Shown here one piece after another: positions 1 through 6,098 of a stretch of 6,794 bases of DNA. The notes under the pieces are model-generated. The model searched no databases and was not told where the DNA came from. It was given only the letters and a program-made list of their open reading frames with translations. Position 1 is the first letter of the stretch, and each line of letters begins with the position of its first letter. Position numbers and translations under genes: made by a program. This DNA is from Phycisphaeraceae bacterium. Its GTDB lineage: Bacteria; Planctomycetota; Phycisphaerae; Phycisphaerales; UBA1924. The DNA lies in the NCBI GenBank assembly GCA_009827205.1, contig WUAK01000151.1, positions 1-6,794 on the forward strand, given 5' to 3'.

Positions 1-50
1 CCACGACTTGTCACAGAGGTGGAACGATCAGAGCCATCCGGCCGATACAT
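1..50 (-). CDS. Possible 5' end of an unidentified gene running off the left edge
   Basis: An ATG at 50-48 opens a frame that stays open to the window edge (16 full codons, beginning MYRPDGSDRS). It lies about 21 nt downstream of the predicted transcription start of the promoter at 78-105, which is the main reason to suspect a gene here. AGGA lies directly against the ATG, too close for a normal Shine-Dalgarno spacing. I do not recognise the residues, and a competing ATG at 37-35 closes after a few codons. The promoter could equally drive a gene starting beyond the edge or an RNA gene. Confidence 0.25.
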   Translation of the reverse strand, partial: MYRPDGSDRSTSVTSR

Positions 51-51
51 T

Positions 52-72
52 CCTGTGCCCTTTCTGGGCAGG
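52..72 (-). other. Stem-loop at the predicted 5' end of the leftward transcript
   Basis: On the minus strand CCTG-CCC pairs with GGG-CA-CAGG around an AGAAA loop, giving 7 base pairs with a 2-nt bulge. It begins within about a nucleotide of the start site predicted from the -10 at 78-83 and ends just before the candidate ATG at 50. It has no trailing T-run, so it does not look like a terminator for comF. It may protect the 5' end or affect initiation; this is inference from position alone. Confidence 0.35.
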
Positions 73-77
73 AGACG

Positions 78-105
78 AGTGTAGCGCACGCCCTCGGACG
101 GTCAA
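78..105 (-). promoter_or_regulatory. Sigma70-type promoter reading out of the left edge
   Basis: Minus-strand TTGACC (105-100) and TACACT (83-78) are separated by exactly 16 nt. The -35 overlaps the TGA stop of comF. The four bases before the -10 are GCGC, as in the rpmB promoter at 3224-3251. TTGACC matches the TTGACA consensus at 5 of 6 positions and TACACT matches TATAAT at 4 of 6. The predicted start is near position 71. Confidence 0.6.
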
Positions 106-1001
106 GCTTCTGCGCTAATTTCTCTGCGCGCGCGGCGATTTCTTTCTGCCGTCACCGCGACCACAGAGGCCCAAATCTCCGCTTTGGATTCACCCAGAAC
201 CCCTCGTATCGCCCCTGAACAGGCCCTCAGCGTCGCACCCGTCGTCTTCACGTCATCCACGAGCACCACGGCTTGTGGGCTGCCGATGCTGACTTGCCTC
301 AAACGTACTTTGTTTCGCAAGTTCGCAGCTCTGAGGCTCGGGACCACCTCAACCTGGGGTTTGCCTCCAGATCTTCGGAGCATCGGCACGAGTCGCACGC
401 CGCTGGTCGCCCGCACACCCCGGGCCAGCACCATCGAGTGGTCGATGCCCCTGCCCAGCCTCCTCAGCGTCGGCATGGGCACAGGCACCAGGATCGCCGC
501 CTCGGGAGGGATGCCCCTCGCTCTCAGCTCGTCGAGCACCCGATATCCAAGTACTCGCCCGAGCTGCATGCCCTGAGCCCGCCAGGACTCGTACTTGGTC
601 GCGTGAACCGCCTCTCGGAGCTGCCCGGCGAAGTCGCCCAGCCTGATGAACCGATCCCAGGCCAGCTTCTCGGGTCGGCAGGAGCTGCACCTGCCGTCCT
701 CAGGAGAAACCTCGCCTTCTCCGACACCTCTGCCGCAGCTCGGGCAAGAGAAATCTGCGGGCTCGGGCACCCATCTGCTGTCCCGCCCGGTCAGCAGTCG
801 AGCGCGGGTTCCGAGCAGTGCTGACTCGATCTGCGCGAGCATGCTCGGCGGGGTTGGCTTTGGAAGATCTACTCGACGGTGCCGAACTTGATTCGGCGGT
901 TTGGCTTCGATGACCGCACCTGGTTGCTCGTGAGCAGCGGGGGGCCAGACAAAGCTCTGCTGCTGGATGCTTTCAGGATGGGTAGTGCCGTCGGCTACCA
1001 C
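102..1001 (-). CDS. comF: ComF family phosphoribosyltransferase-like protein
   Basis: The 299-residue product belongs to the ComF/GntX family, cytoplasmic proteins with a type I phosphoribosyltransferase fold. ComF supports DNA uptake in naturally competent bacteria, but the family is widespread and its reaction is poorly defined. Visible features in order are two cysteine pairs (C86-x2-C89 and C105-x2-C108) forming the usual N-terminal zinc ribbon, a PVPMP stretch with the RGIDHS segment matching the family's RGxNQ region, and the PRPP-binding loop at about 246-258 (VVLVDDVKTTGATL), including the D249-D250 pair. The GTG start lies 2 nt after the mcsB stop, so translation is probably coupled; I see no good Shine-Dalgarno. 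The first 53 residues are proline-rich and uncharacteristic, and an ATG at 842 (residue 54) would give a more normal length, so the start is uncertain. Family assignment is firm; a role in competence is not shown. Confidence 0.88.
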   Translation of the reverse strand: MVADGTTHPESIQQQSFVWPPAAHEQPGAVIEAKPPNQVRHRRVDLPKPTPPSMLAQIESALLGTRARLLTGRDSRWVPEPADFSCPSCGRGVGEGEVSPEDGRCSSCRPEKLAWDRFIRLGDFAGQLREAVHATKYESWRAQGMQLGRVLGYRVLDELRARGIPPEAAILVPVPMPTLRRLGRGIDHSMVLARGVRATSGVRLVPMLRRSGGKPQVEVVPSLRAANLRNKVRLRQVSIGSPQAVVLVDDVKTTGATLRACSGAIRGVLGESKAEIWASVVAVTAERNRRARREISAEA

Positions 1002-1003
1002 GG

Positions 1004-2131
1004 CTAGCAGATGGTCTCGCGCATCAACGTCGCGCGGGCTGCTTTACGCTCGCCCTGGTTGAGCAATCGCCCTGCCGCGTGCTGTAGGTGCGCAGGGTGC
1101 ACGAGCAGGAGGAGTCTGTTGATCGTGGAGACGTCCGGAGACTGCAACAGCCCCAGCGAGTGCCCGAGCCTGATCTCGCTCAGCTTGCTCATCGCCTCTG
1201 CCGCCGAGAGCCTGCGCGCGTGGGTCAGGATGCCGAGCGATCGGTAGACCAAGTCCTCGGTGTACTCCCGGCGCTGGTTGAGCAGTTTTTCCCGTGCTTT
1301 ACGCTCGAATTCGATCACGCGGGGCACGATCGAGCCCTGAATCTCGCTCAGCAGGAGTTCCTCGGTCTTGCCCAGCGTCGTCTGGTTCGAGAGCTGGTAG
1401 AAGTCGCCGTCGGCATCGGAGCCCTCTCCCCAGAAGCCCCGCAGCGCCAGCGACATGTCCGCCGCGGCTCTCTTGACCTTCTCGATCTCTCCCAGAATCC
1501 GCAGCGCCGGCAAATGGAGCATCACCGAGACCCGGATCCCCGTCCCGACGTTGGTCGGGCACGCGGTCAGATATCCAAACCTCGGGCTGAACGCGTATTC
1601 GAGCACGTTCTCGACCTTGTCATCGATCTCCGAGATCTCGGCGAGCGTCTCGTCGAGCGTGAGCCCGGGGCGCACCGCGTGCATGCGGAGGTGGTCCTCT
1701 TCGTTGACCATGATCGAGACCCGCTCGCCTGGCCTGAACACCACAACCGCGCGGGGGTCCTGCTCGGCTTTCTCACCTGAGGCTCTGTGACCCTTGGCGA
1801 GCAGCCTTGAGATGATCTGCCGCTCCTTGAGCGCCTCAAGCGAGAACTCGTCCAGCTTGCTCACGTCGAGCCAGCACGTGCTCTTGTCGTCCTCGGCGAT
1901 CACACCCGCCTTGGCGAGGTTCTTCCGCACGAGGTTCATAACCGCGCCGCGTTCGCTGATATCAGATTTTCCGACAAAGTTGAAGCCAGAGATGTTCCTC
2001 GCGAGCCTGACCCTGCTTGACAGGACAACGTCGGCGTCCTGCCCGCCCCCTGAGAGCCAGGCCGGGGCGCTGCTCAGGATCTCCCTGATCGGGCCTTCGC
2101 GGCGCATGGGTGACGGGTCCTCGGGGATCAC
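1004..2131 (-). CDS. mcsB: Protein arginine kinase McsB (ATP:guanido phosphotransferase)
   Basis: McsB transfers the ATP gamma-phosphate to arginine side chains of proteins. In Bacillus phosphoarginine marks substrates for ClpCP and inactivates CtsR. The 375-residue product carries the whole phosphagen-kinase signature: the nucleotide-binding SSRVRLARN (38-46), NEEDHLRMH (143-151) with the catalytic glutamate, YLTACPTNVGTG (187-198) with reactive Cys191, R200 and SVMLHLPAL after it, and GEGSDADGDFYQLSNQTTLG (235-254). Length matches single-domain McsB, and no creatine-kinase N-terminal domain is present. The GTG start overlaps the mcsA stop (GTGA) and has a GGGAGA Shine-Dalgarno; a second in-frame ATG lies at 2107. 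Near the C-terminus (362-367) the motif corresponding to the family's phosphoarginine-sensing RDxxRA reads RKAARA, so the acidic residue is replaced by lysine. The McsA gene upstream supports protein arginine kinase over free-arginine kinase. Confidence 0.95.
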   Translation of the reverse strand: MIPEDPSPMRREGPIREILSSAPAWLSGGGQDADVVLSSRVRLARNISGFNFVGKSDISERGAVMNLVRKNLAKAGVIAEDDKSTCWLDVSKLDEFSLEALKERQIISRLLAKGHRASGEKAEQDPRAVVVFRPGERVSIMVNEEDHLRMHAVRPGLTLDETLAEISEIDDKVENVLEYAFSPRFGYLTACPTNVGTGIRVSVMLHLPALRILGEIEKVKRAAADMSLALRGFWGEGSDADGDFYQLSNQTTLGKTEELLLSEIQGSIVPRVIEFERKAREKLLNQRREYTEDLVYRSLGILTHARRLSAAEAMSKLSEIRLGHSLGLLQSPDVSTINRLLLLVHPAHLQHAAGRLLNQGERKAARATLMRETIC

Positions 2132-2721
2132 GCCGAGTCTCCCGAGGGGCGTGGCTCGTCGGGTGTGGCTTCAAAGAGCGACTGGAGCTGCTCGATCTGG
2201 TCGCGGATGAGTGCCGCCTGCTCGTACCGCTCGCTCGAGAGTGCGGCGCTCAGCTGGTCACGCAGCGAGGCGAGCTTTCGCGCTCTTTCCTCGGCCTGCC
2301 CCAGAACTTCCTTCAGGATCTGTTGCCGCTCCTCGCCCGCCTCGGTCATCGACACGCCGCGAAGAGCTCGCTTTGGCAGCTTGCCGACGTGGTGGGTCGC
2401 GCCTTCCTGGGCTCTTGAGATCATCGGGCCGATGACCTGCTCAAAGTGGGCGTAGCAGGATGGGCACCCGAGTCGGCCTGTCTCACGGAACCTTGCGAAT
2501 GTCACGCCGCAACTCGGGCACGGGCCGAGTCCCGCAGCGGACACGCGGACAACAGCGACCTGCGATGTACCAGGTTTTTCCTGCCCGGTATGGCCGATCA
2601 TGCCCTGTGCCTTGGGGCAGTTGGCGCAGAAATGGTGTTCGACGTACTCGCCGGTGACCGGATCCTTGAACACCTCGTGGGTGACGGGCTCTTCGTCGCA
2701 CCCATCGCAAAAGTTGGCCAT
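2128..2721 (-). CDS. mcsA: McsA-like zinc-finger, UVR-domain activator of McsB
   Basis: The product (197 residues from this start) is an McsA homologue. McsA binds metal through cysteine pairs and activates the arginine kinase McsB. Two four-cysteine clusters are visible, C5-x2-C8 with C32-x2-C35 and C68-x2-C71 with C86-x2-C89, followed by a charged helical region and a C-terminal UVR (UvrB/UvrC) motif at about 157-190 ending in AALIRDQIEQL. The frame extends upstream to an ATG at 2805, but that start lies upstream of the terminator hairpin and the TACACT box. ATG 2751 would fall about 6 nt after the predicted transcription start. ATG 2721 has GGAG at 9 nt and AGGA at 4 nt, and places the first CxxC at residue 5 as is usual in the family, so I chose it. 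The stop overlaps the mcsB GTG by 4 nt, which implies coupled translation and roughly matched amounts of both partners. Confidence 0.9.
   Translation of the reverse strand: MANFCDGCDEEPVTHEVFKDPVTGEYVEHHFCANCPKAQGMIGHTGQEKPGTSQVAVVRVSAAGLGPCPSCGVTFARFRETGRLGCPSCYAHFEQVIGPMISRAQEGATHHVGKLPKRALRGVSMTEAGEERQQILKEVLGQAEERARKLASLRDQLSAALSSERYEQAALIRDQIEQLQSLFEATPDEPRPSGDSA
2138..2143 (-). promoter_or_regulatory. Shine-Dalgarno of mcsB
   Basis: The minus strand reads GGGAGA six nucleotides upstream of the GTG at 2131, within the last codons of mcsA. It supports the GTG that overlaps the mcsA stop as the real start over the in-frame ATG at 2107. Confidence 0.6.
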
Positions 2722-2725
2722 CGCG

Positions 2726-2734
2726 TCCTGCTCC
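2726..2734 (-). promoter_or_regulatory. Shine-Dalgarno that decides the mcsA start
   Basis: The minus strand carries GGAG (2734-2731) and AGGA (2729-2726) upstream of ATG 2721. ATG 2751 has only a GGGG run upstream, and much of its leader would lie before the predicted transcript start. This favours 2721. Confidence 0.5.
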
Positions 2735-2738
2735 GCCG

Positions 2739-2755
2739 CGCCACTGAACATGGCG
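2739..2755 (-). other. Weak stem-loop at the predicted 5' end of the mcsA transcript
   Basis: Minus-strand CGCCA and TGGCG can pair (5 bp) around a 7-nt loop. The stem starts about 2 nt from the transcription start predicted from the TACACT at 2764-2769, and it buries the alternative ATG at 2751. A 5-bp stem can easily occur by chance; it is listed because the other two TACACT promoters are followed by stem-loops in the same place. Confidence 0.25.
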
Positions 2756-2763
2756 TAAGCCCC

Positions 2764-2789
2764 AGTGTAAAACAAACCGCCGAGGTCAT
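2764..2789 (-). promoter_or_regulatory. Candidate promoter of mcsA-mcsB-comF
   Basis: Minus-strand TACACT (2769-2764) is identical to the -10 boxes at 78-83 and 3224-3229. The best -35 is ATGACC (2789-2784), which resembles TTGACC but sits only 14 nt away and overlaps the rpmB terminator hairpin. The -10 is credible. The -35 is weak, so the promoter may depend on an activator or another sigma factor. Confidence 0.4.
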
Positions 2790-2797
2790 CGGCGGTT
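2769..2797 (-). terminator. Intrinsic terminator of rpmB
   Basis: On the minus strand AACCGCCGA and TCGGCGGTT form a perfect 9-bp stem (2797-2789 with 2783-2775) around a 5-nt loop, followed by TGTTTT. The plus strand has no T-run after the stem, so the terminator acts leftward. It lies 59 nt downstream of the rpmB stop and separates rpmB from mcsA. The last T of the tail is also the first base of the mcsA -10 box. Confidence 0.8.
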
Positions 2798-2855
2798 CGC
2801 TTCAAAATCGACTTGAATCGGCAGAAAAGTGGGCTCTGCAGGAGTCAGCGGGCGA

Positions 2856-3134
2856 TCAGTTTTCGCCTGCTTCCTTCTGCTGGCGGGTGTAGCCGTACTT
2901 CCGCTTGAGGGGCTTCTCGATCAGACCCATCCGGATCGCCTTGGCAGACACCTTGATCCGCTGGGGGCGGCCGTCGACCATCGCCGTCACCTTGTGCAGG
3001 TTGGGCTTGAACGAGCGGCGGCTGATACCCGTGGTCTTGAGACCGAAACCGCCCTTGGTAATCTTCTGGCCCGAGTAGGCCCGCTTCTTTCCAAAGGTTG
3101 TCTTCTTGCCGGTGAAGTGGCACACGTTCGGCAT
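2856..3134 (-). CDS. rpmB: 50S ribosomal protein L28
   Basis: L28 is a small basic protein of the large ribosomal subunit. The 92-residue product shows the family pattern: MPNVCHFTGKK at the N-terminus, a basic glycine-rich stretch, RRSFKPNLHKV in the middle and RIKVSAKAIRMGL near the C-terminal third. It is somewhat longer than the usual 60-80 residues through a basic tail. It has a single cysteine (C5), so it is not a form with a four-cysteine zinc site. The ATG has GGAG at 7 nt (3145-3142). It is not next to rpmG, its partner in many bacteria, and appears to form a single-gene transcript with its own promoter and terminator. A longer open frame on the same strand (2845-3240) is out of frame and shows no homology. 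Confidence 0.96.
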   Translation of the reverse strand: MPNVCHFTGKKTTFGKKRAYSGQKITKGGFGLKTTGISRRSFKPNLHKVTAMVDGRPQRIKVSAKAIRMGLIEKPLKRKYGYTRQQKEAGEN

Positions 3135-3189
3135 AACAGGGCTCCGATCGTCCCGGTGTACGGTCTACGTTCGCATACGCGATATCTAT

Positions 3190-3218
3190 CCCGAGACAGA
3201 CCCACTGCCGATCTCGGG
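3190..3218 (-). promoter_or_regulatory. Stem-loop in the rpmB 5' leader
   Basis: Minus-strand CCCGAGA (3218-3212) pairs perfectly with TCTCGGG (3196-3190). Inside, CAG pairs with CTG around a TGGGT loop, leaving a 4-nt bulge. It starts at or next to the transcript start predicted from the -10 at 3224-3229. The leader is then about 80 nt to the ATG. It could be an mRNA-stabilising 5' hairpin or a protein-binding control element. I cannot match it to a known ribosomal-protein leader. Confidence 0.45.
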
Positions 3219-3223
3219 CGGTA

Positions 3224-3251
3224 AGTGTAGCGCGGGGCACGGCGGGTTCAA
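3224..3251 (-). promoter_or_regulatory. Sigma70-type promoter of rpmB
   Basis: Minus-strand TTGAAC (3251-3246) and TACACT (3229-3224) are separated by exactly 16 nt, with GCGC before the -10, as in the promoter at 78-105. The -35 begins 17 nt after the aminotransferase stop. Each hexamer matches the consensus at 4 of 6 positions. The repeated architecture strengthens the call. Confidence 0.6.
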
Positions 3252-3267
3252 GGCATCCAGGAGTGTT

Positions 3268-4440
3268 CTAGCCCCGACTCAGATTCTGCCGGGTGATCAT
3301 CACCTCGAGCGTCTGGCAGATCAGGTCGATCTCGCGCTCGGTCAGGTCGTTGAAGAAGGGCAGGGCGATCGTCCGGTTGCTCACGCTCTCTGCGATCGGG
3401 AAGTCGCCTGGCTGGAAGCCGAACCTATCGCGGTATGGCGGCTGGAGGTGGATGCAGGGGAAGTACGTCGCGCTGCCCACGTCGTGCATCCGCAGGCCCT
3501 CGACGATCCGGTCCCGGTCGTCGATCGTGAAATCGGTCGTAAGCCTGACGACGAACACGAACCAGGTCATGAGGGACTCGGGCTCGATGGTCGGAAGCAC
3601 GAGCGCCTCGGTGCCCGAGAGCCGTTCGATGTACATCCGTGCGACTGATTCGCGCCGCTCCATCATCTCGTCGAACCGCCGCATCTGCGCGCACCCCATG
3701 GCGGCCGAGAGCTCGTCCATCCTGTAGTTGAACCCGATCCGCGGGTGCTGGAGCCATGACCCGAGCCGCTGGCCTTCGCTCGCGCTGTCGGGGAATGTGT
3801 CGCGTCCCTGGTTTCGGAGCGACATGCAGATCTGCGCCAGATGCGTGTCGTCGGTGACGATCATCCCGCCCTCGCCCGTGGTGATCTGCTTGTTGGGGTA
3901 GAACCCGAAGACGCCTGCGCGCCCGAAGCTGCCGCAGGGTCGGCCCTTGTGCGATGAGCCGAGCGCTTCACAGCAGTCCTCTATGAGCGGGATCTCGTAC
4001 TTGGCAGCGATCTGCGCGTAGGCGTCCATGTGCGCCGGGTTGCCGAACGCCTCGACCGCGACGATCGCCTTGGTCCTGGGCGAGATCGCGGCCTCGAGTT
4101 TGTCCGGGTCCATGTTGAGTGTCTTCGGGCAGACATCCACGAAGACGGGCCGAGCGCCGACGTACACGATCGGGTTCGAAGAGGCGACGAAGCTCAGGGG
4201 CGTCGTGATGACCTCGTCACCGATCCCGATCTCCATTGCTTGCATCAAGAGGTGCAGGCCGCCCGTTCCCGAGCTGACCGCGACGCCGTGGCTGCACCCG
4301 GCGCGGCTTGCGATGAGCTTCTCGAACCGCTCTGTCATCGGGCCGATCGCGAGCCGTCCGCTCTGGATGACCTCGCGGACCATCTCCATCTCGAGTGGTC
4401 CGACGTCGGGTTTACTCAGGGGTATTGCATCTGGGCCCAT
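3268..4440 (-). CDS. DegT/DnrJ/EryC1/StrS family PLP-dependent aminotransferase
   Basis: Members of this family transfer an amino group, usually from glutamate, to a keto group on a nucleotide-linked sugar, making amino sugars for surface polysaccharides, glycans or antibiotics. The 390-residue length is typical. Visible are the N-terminal IPLSKPDVGPLEM with the SGRLAIGP segment, the cofactor phosphate-binding SSGTGGLHL (56-64), PLSFVASSN (81-89), EDCCEALG (154-161) with D155 expected to contact the pyridine nitrogen, FYPNKQITTGEGG (180-192) with the Schiff-base lysine K184, and GFNYRMDELSAAMG with the mobile-loop asparagine. The substrate cannot be read from sequence. No nucleotide-sugar dehydratase or glycosyltransferase lies nearby, so the pathway partners must be elsewhere. 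The ATG start lies inside the upstream gene (25-nt overlap) with only a weak GAG upstream, so translation is probably coupled to that secreted repeat protein. Confidence 0.92.
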   Translation of the reverse strand: MGPDAIPLSKPDVGPLEMEMVREVIQSGRLAIGPMTERFEKLIASRAGCSHGVAVSSGTGGLHLLMQAMEIGIGDEVITTPLSFVASSNPIVYVGARPVFVDVCPKTLNMDPDKLEAAISPRTKAIVAVEAFGNPAHMDAYAQIAAKYEIPLIEDCCEALGSSHKGRPCGSFGRAGVFGFYPNKQITTGEGGMIVTDDTHLAQICMSLRNQGRDTFPDSASEGQRLGSWLQHPRIGFNYRMDELSAAMGCAQMRRFDEMMERRESVARMYIERLSGTEALVLPTIEPESLMTWFVFVVRLTTDFTIDDRDRIVEGLRMHDVGSATYFPCIHLQPPYRDRFGFQPGDFPIAESVSNRTIALPFFNDLTEREIDLICQTLEVMITRQNLSRG

Positions 4441-6038
4441 TGCTCAAGGCTATCGGCGACGCCCGGCCTCGGACTGGATTCATCGGGAGACACGTTCCTG
4501 GGCCTGGGCAGATGGGCCAGAGCCTCGGAGGTCTGATCCCTCAGCACCAGCGCGAGCCAGGCGGCCTCGGCGCGAATCGGAGCCGCGAATCCACGCGATG
4601 GGTCCACGATCATCATCAGCTTGTCCGCAAGCTCGGCCCGAGCCATAGTGCGGTTGCCCTCGACCTCTCGCTCGGCGAGCCAGAGCGAATGAACGAGCGC
4701 GAGCGTCGGGTCGCTCGAAACTTCGTCACACCAGACGCCCGCGAGGACCAGGGCTGTCGCGATCTGGCTCGAACCTGCGGCGTGCGCATTGGTCAGAACC
4801 AGTTGTGCGCCGATCGGATCGGCCTCAACCAACAAACGCGCGATGTGTCTGGTAAACCAGGGCTGACCTGCTGATGCTTCGCTCTCGATGAGCATCGAAA
4901 GGGCTCTTATCCGCTCGTGGTGGGGGAGCCTGTCAACGAACTGCAGCGAGATTCGCTTCACTGGGTCGCCGCCCGTCGATGCAAGTCGGGCGATCTGCTC
5001 GGGCGTGCACCTTGATTCTTCTGCCAGTGATCGGATCGCGTCAGCGCACGCGGCGATAAACCCGCCGTGAGTCTGGCCGGCTCGTTCGATGTCATCCACG
5101 ATCCATGCCGGATACCCGCGAACGTGCTGGCGGCTTGCACCCTCGAGCGCCCAGAACGCGAGGGGTGTGAGAGTGCTGGATTCTGTTCGTGCGTCTTCGA
5201 ACACATCTGACCACCAGACCCGGAGGCCTGCCCTGTTGGGATCAACAGCGAGCAGTGTCCTGAGTGACTCGCGTGACACGAGCCTGCATTCTGGTGAGGG
5301 TTTCGCGTTGCACGCTTTGAGAAGAGCGGCAGCCCAGTGTGAAAGATGCACGGTGGGCACCTCTCGTGCGATCGCGAGGGTTTGTACGACACTTGCGATC
5401 CTGCCCTCAGACGCATCTCGCACACCCTTGCGGAGGATGCTCGTCGCGTGGTCCTGCGCGACAGCGACGGGCCGGGTCTTCGGCGCCGGGGTCATGACCG
5501 AGAGCGCGGCCAGCATCTGGATCGATTCATCGTCAGAGCCGAGCAGCGGCAGCCATGACTCAGCGTCAACCTGCTCACCCAGCTTCATGAGTTCAATGAG
5601 CGCGCTTGCGCGTTCAGCGTTTCCTGCGCTGCTGTCCATCGCGATCGACCGGAGGGCGTGCAGATCGATCAGGCCCGATTCTGAGCCGAGCGTGATCAGA
5701 TCGGCGCGCTCGTCGGGTTCGAGGTGGCGCATCTGGAACGAGTCGAGCGAGCACTCGGATGCGATCTCTGCCAGGCCCAGGAGCGACTGTGCTCGGACAG
5801 CGGGCGATGGGTCGGATTTGGCGCGGTAGAGCACCTGGTATGCCGCCGGTGTTCGGCGTTCACGCAGCCAAGCGATGGCGTCTTCCCGCTCGCGAGGGTC
5901 GGATGACGAATAGCTGCTCTCGAGCACGTGCACGAGTGGTTCGCACGATGGCACGAACACGACCTGTTGTGCCCAAGCTATCGGCGCAGACAGCGCGAGT
6001 GCCACTACGCAGCCCGAGATGTACCGGTACTTCCCCAC
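4416..6038 (-). CDS. Secreted alpha-helical (HEAT-like) repeat protein, function unknown
   Basis: I do not recognise a named family. From this GTG the protein has about 540 residues and begins MGKYRYISG, a hydrophobic stretch and SAPIAWA followed by QQ, a classic Sec signal peptide with cleavage after AWA. The mature part is almost wholly helical, with ALxxL-type repeats. The clearest HEAT-like unit is at about residues 48-93, with PREREDAIAWLRERR followed by SDPSPAVRAQSLLGLAEIA. Later units degrade but keep alternating Ala/Leu helices and a few cysteines. No catalytic motif is visible, which suggests a periplasmic scaffold or binding protein. The open frame continues to a TTG at 6074, giving 12 more residues in front of the signal peptide; neither start has a Shine-Dalgarno, so the choice rests on the signal peptide. 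The 3' end overlaps the aminotransferase by 25 nt, which hints at a shared envelope or glycan role (inference). Confidence 0.75.
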   Translation of the reverse strand: MGKYRYISGCVVALALSAPIAWAQQVVFVPSCEPLVHVLESSYSSSDPREREDAIAWLRERRTPAAYQVLYRAKSDPSPAVRAQSLLGLAEIASECSLDSFQMRHLEPDERADLITLGSESGLIDLHALRSIAMDSSAGNAERASALIELMKLGEQVDAESWLPLLGSDDESIQMLAALSVMTPAPKTRPVAVAQDHATSILRKGVRDASEGRIASVVQTLAIAREVPTVHLSHWAAALLKACNAKPSPECRLVSRESLRTLLAVDPNRAGLRVWWSDVFEDARTESSTLTPLAFWALEGASRQHVRGYPAWIVDDIERAGQTHGGFIAACADAIRSLAEESRCTPEQIARLASTGGDPVKRISLQFVDRLPHHERIRALSMLIESEASAGQPWFTRHIARLLVEADPIGAQLVLTNAHAAGSSQIATALVLAGVWCDEVSSDPTLALVHSLWLAEREVEGNRTMARAELADKLMMIVDPSRGFAAPIRAEAAWLALVLRDQTSEALAHLPRPRNVSPDESSPRPGVADSLEQWAQMQYP

Positions 6039-6098
6039 CAGATACGAGGTGGGAATCAGAAGGTCGTCGTGCAAGCAGCGCGAAAGAGAATCGTGGGG

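Noticed and set aside
1088..1780. Long plus-strand open frame (230 codons)
   Set aside because: It lies entirely antisense to mcsB, whose motifs are unambiguous. Its product is Arg/Glu/Pro-rich with no recognisable domain, as expected from the complement of GC-rich coding sequence.
2803..2805. ATG at 2805 as the mcsA start
   Set aside because: It lies upstream of the rpmB terminator hairpin and the TACACT promoter, and the added residues lack McsA character. ATG 2721 has a Shine-Dalgarno and places the first CxxC correctly.
2845..3240. Minus-strand open frame of 131 codons over rpmB
   Set aside because: It is out of frame with L28, has no homology, and would begin upstream of the predicted rpmB transcription start.
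5089..5829. Plus-strand open frame of 246 codons
   Set aside because: Antisense to the secreted repeat protein and Ser/Arg/Ala-rich. The minus-strand frame has a signal peptide and helical repeats and continues on both sides of this frame.
5973..6020. Lipobox-like ISGC near the N-terminus of the secreted protein
   Set aside because: The cysteine precedes the hydrophobic core instead of following it, so lipoprotein processing is unlikely. AWA followed by QQ fits ordinary signal peptidase I cleavage.
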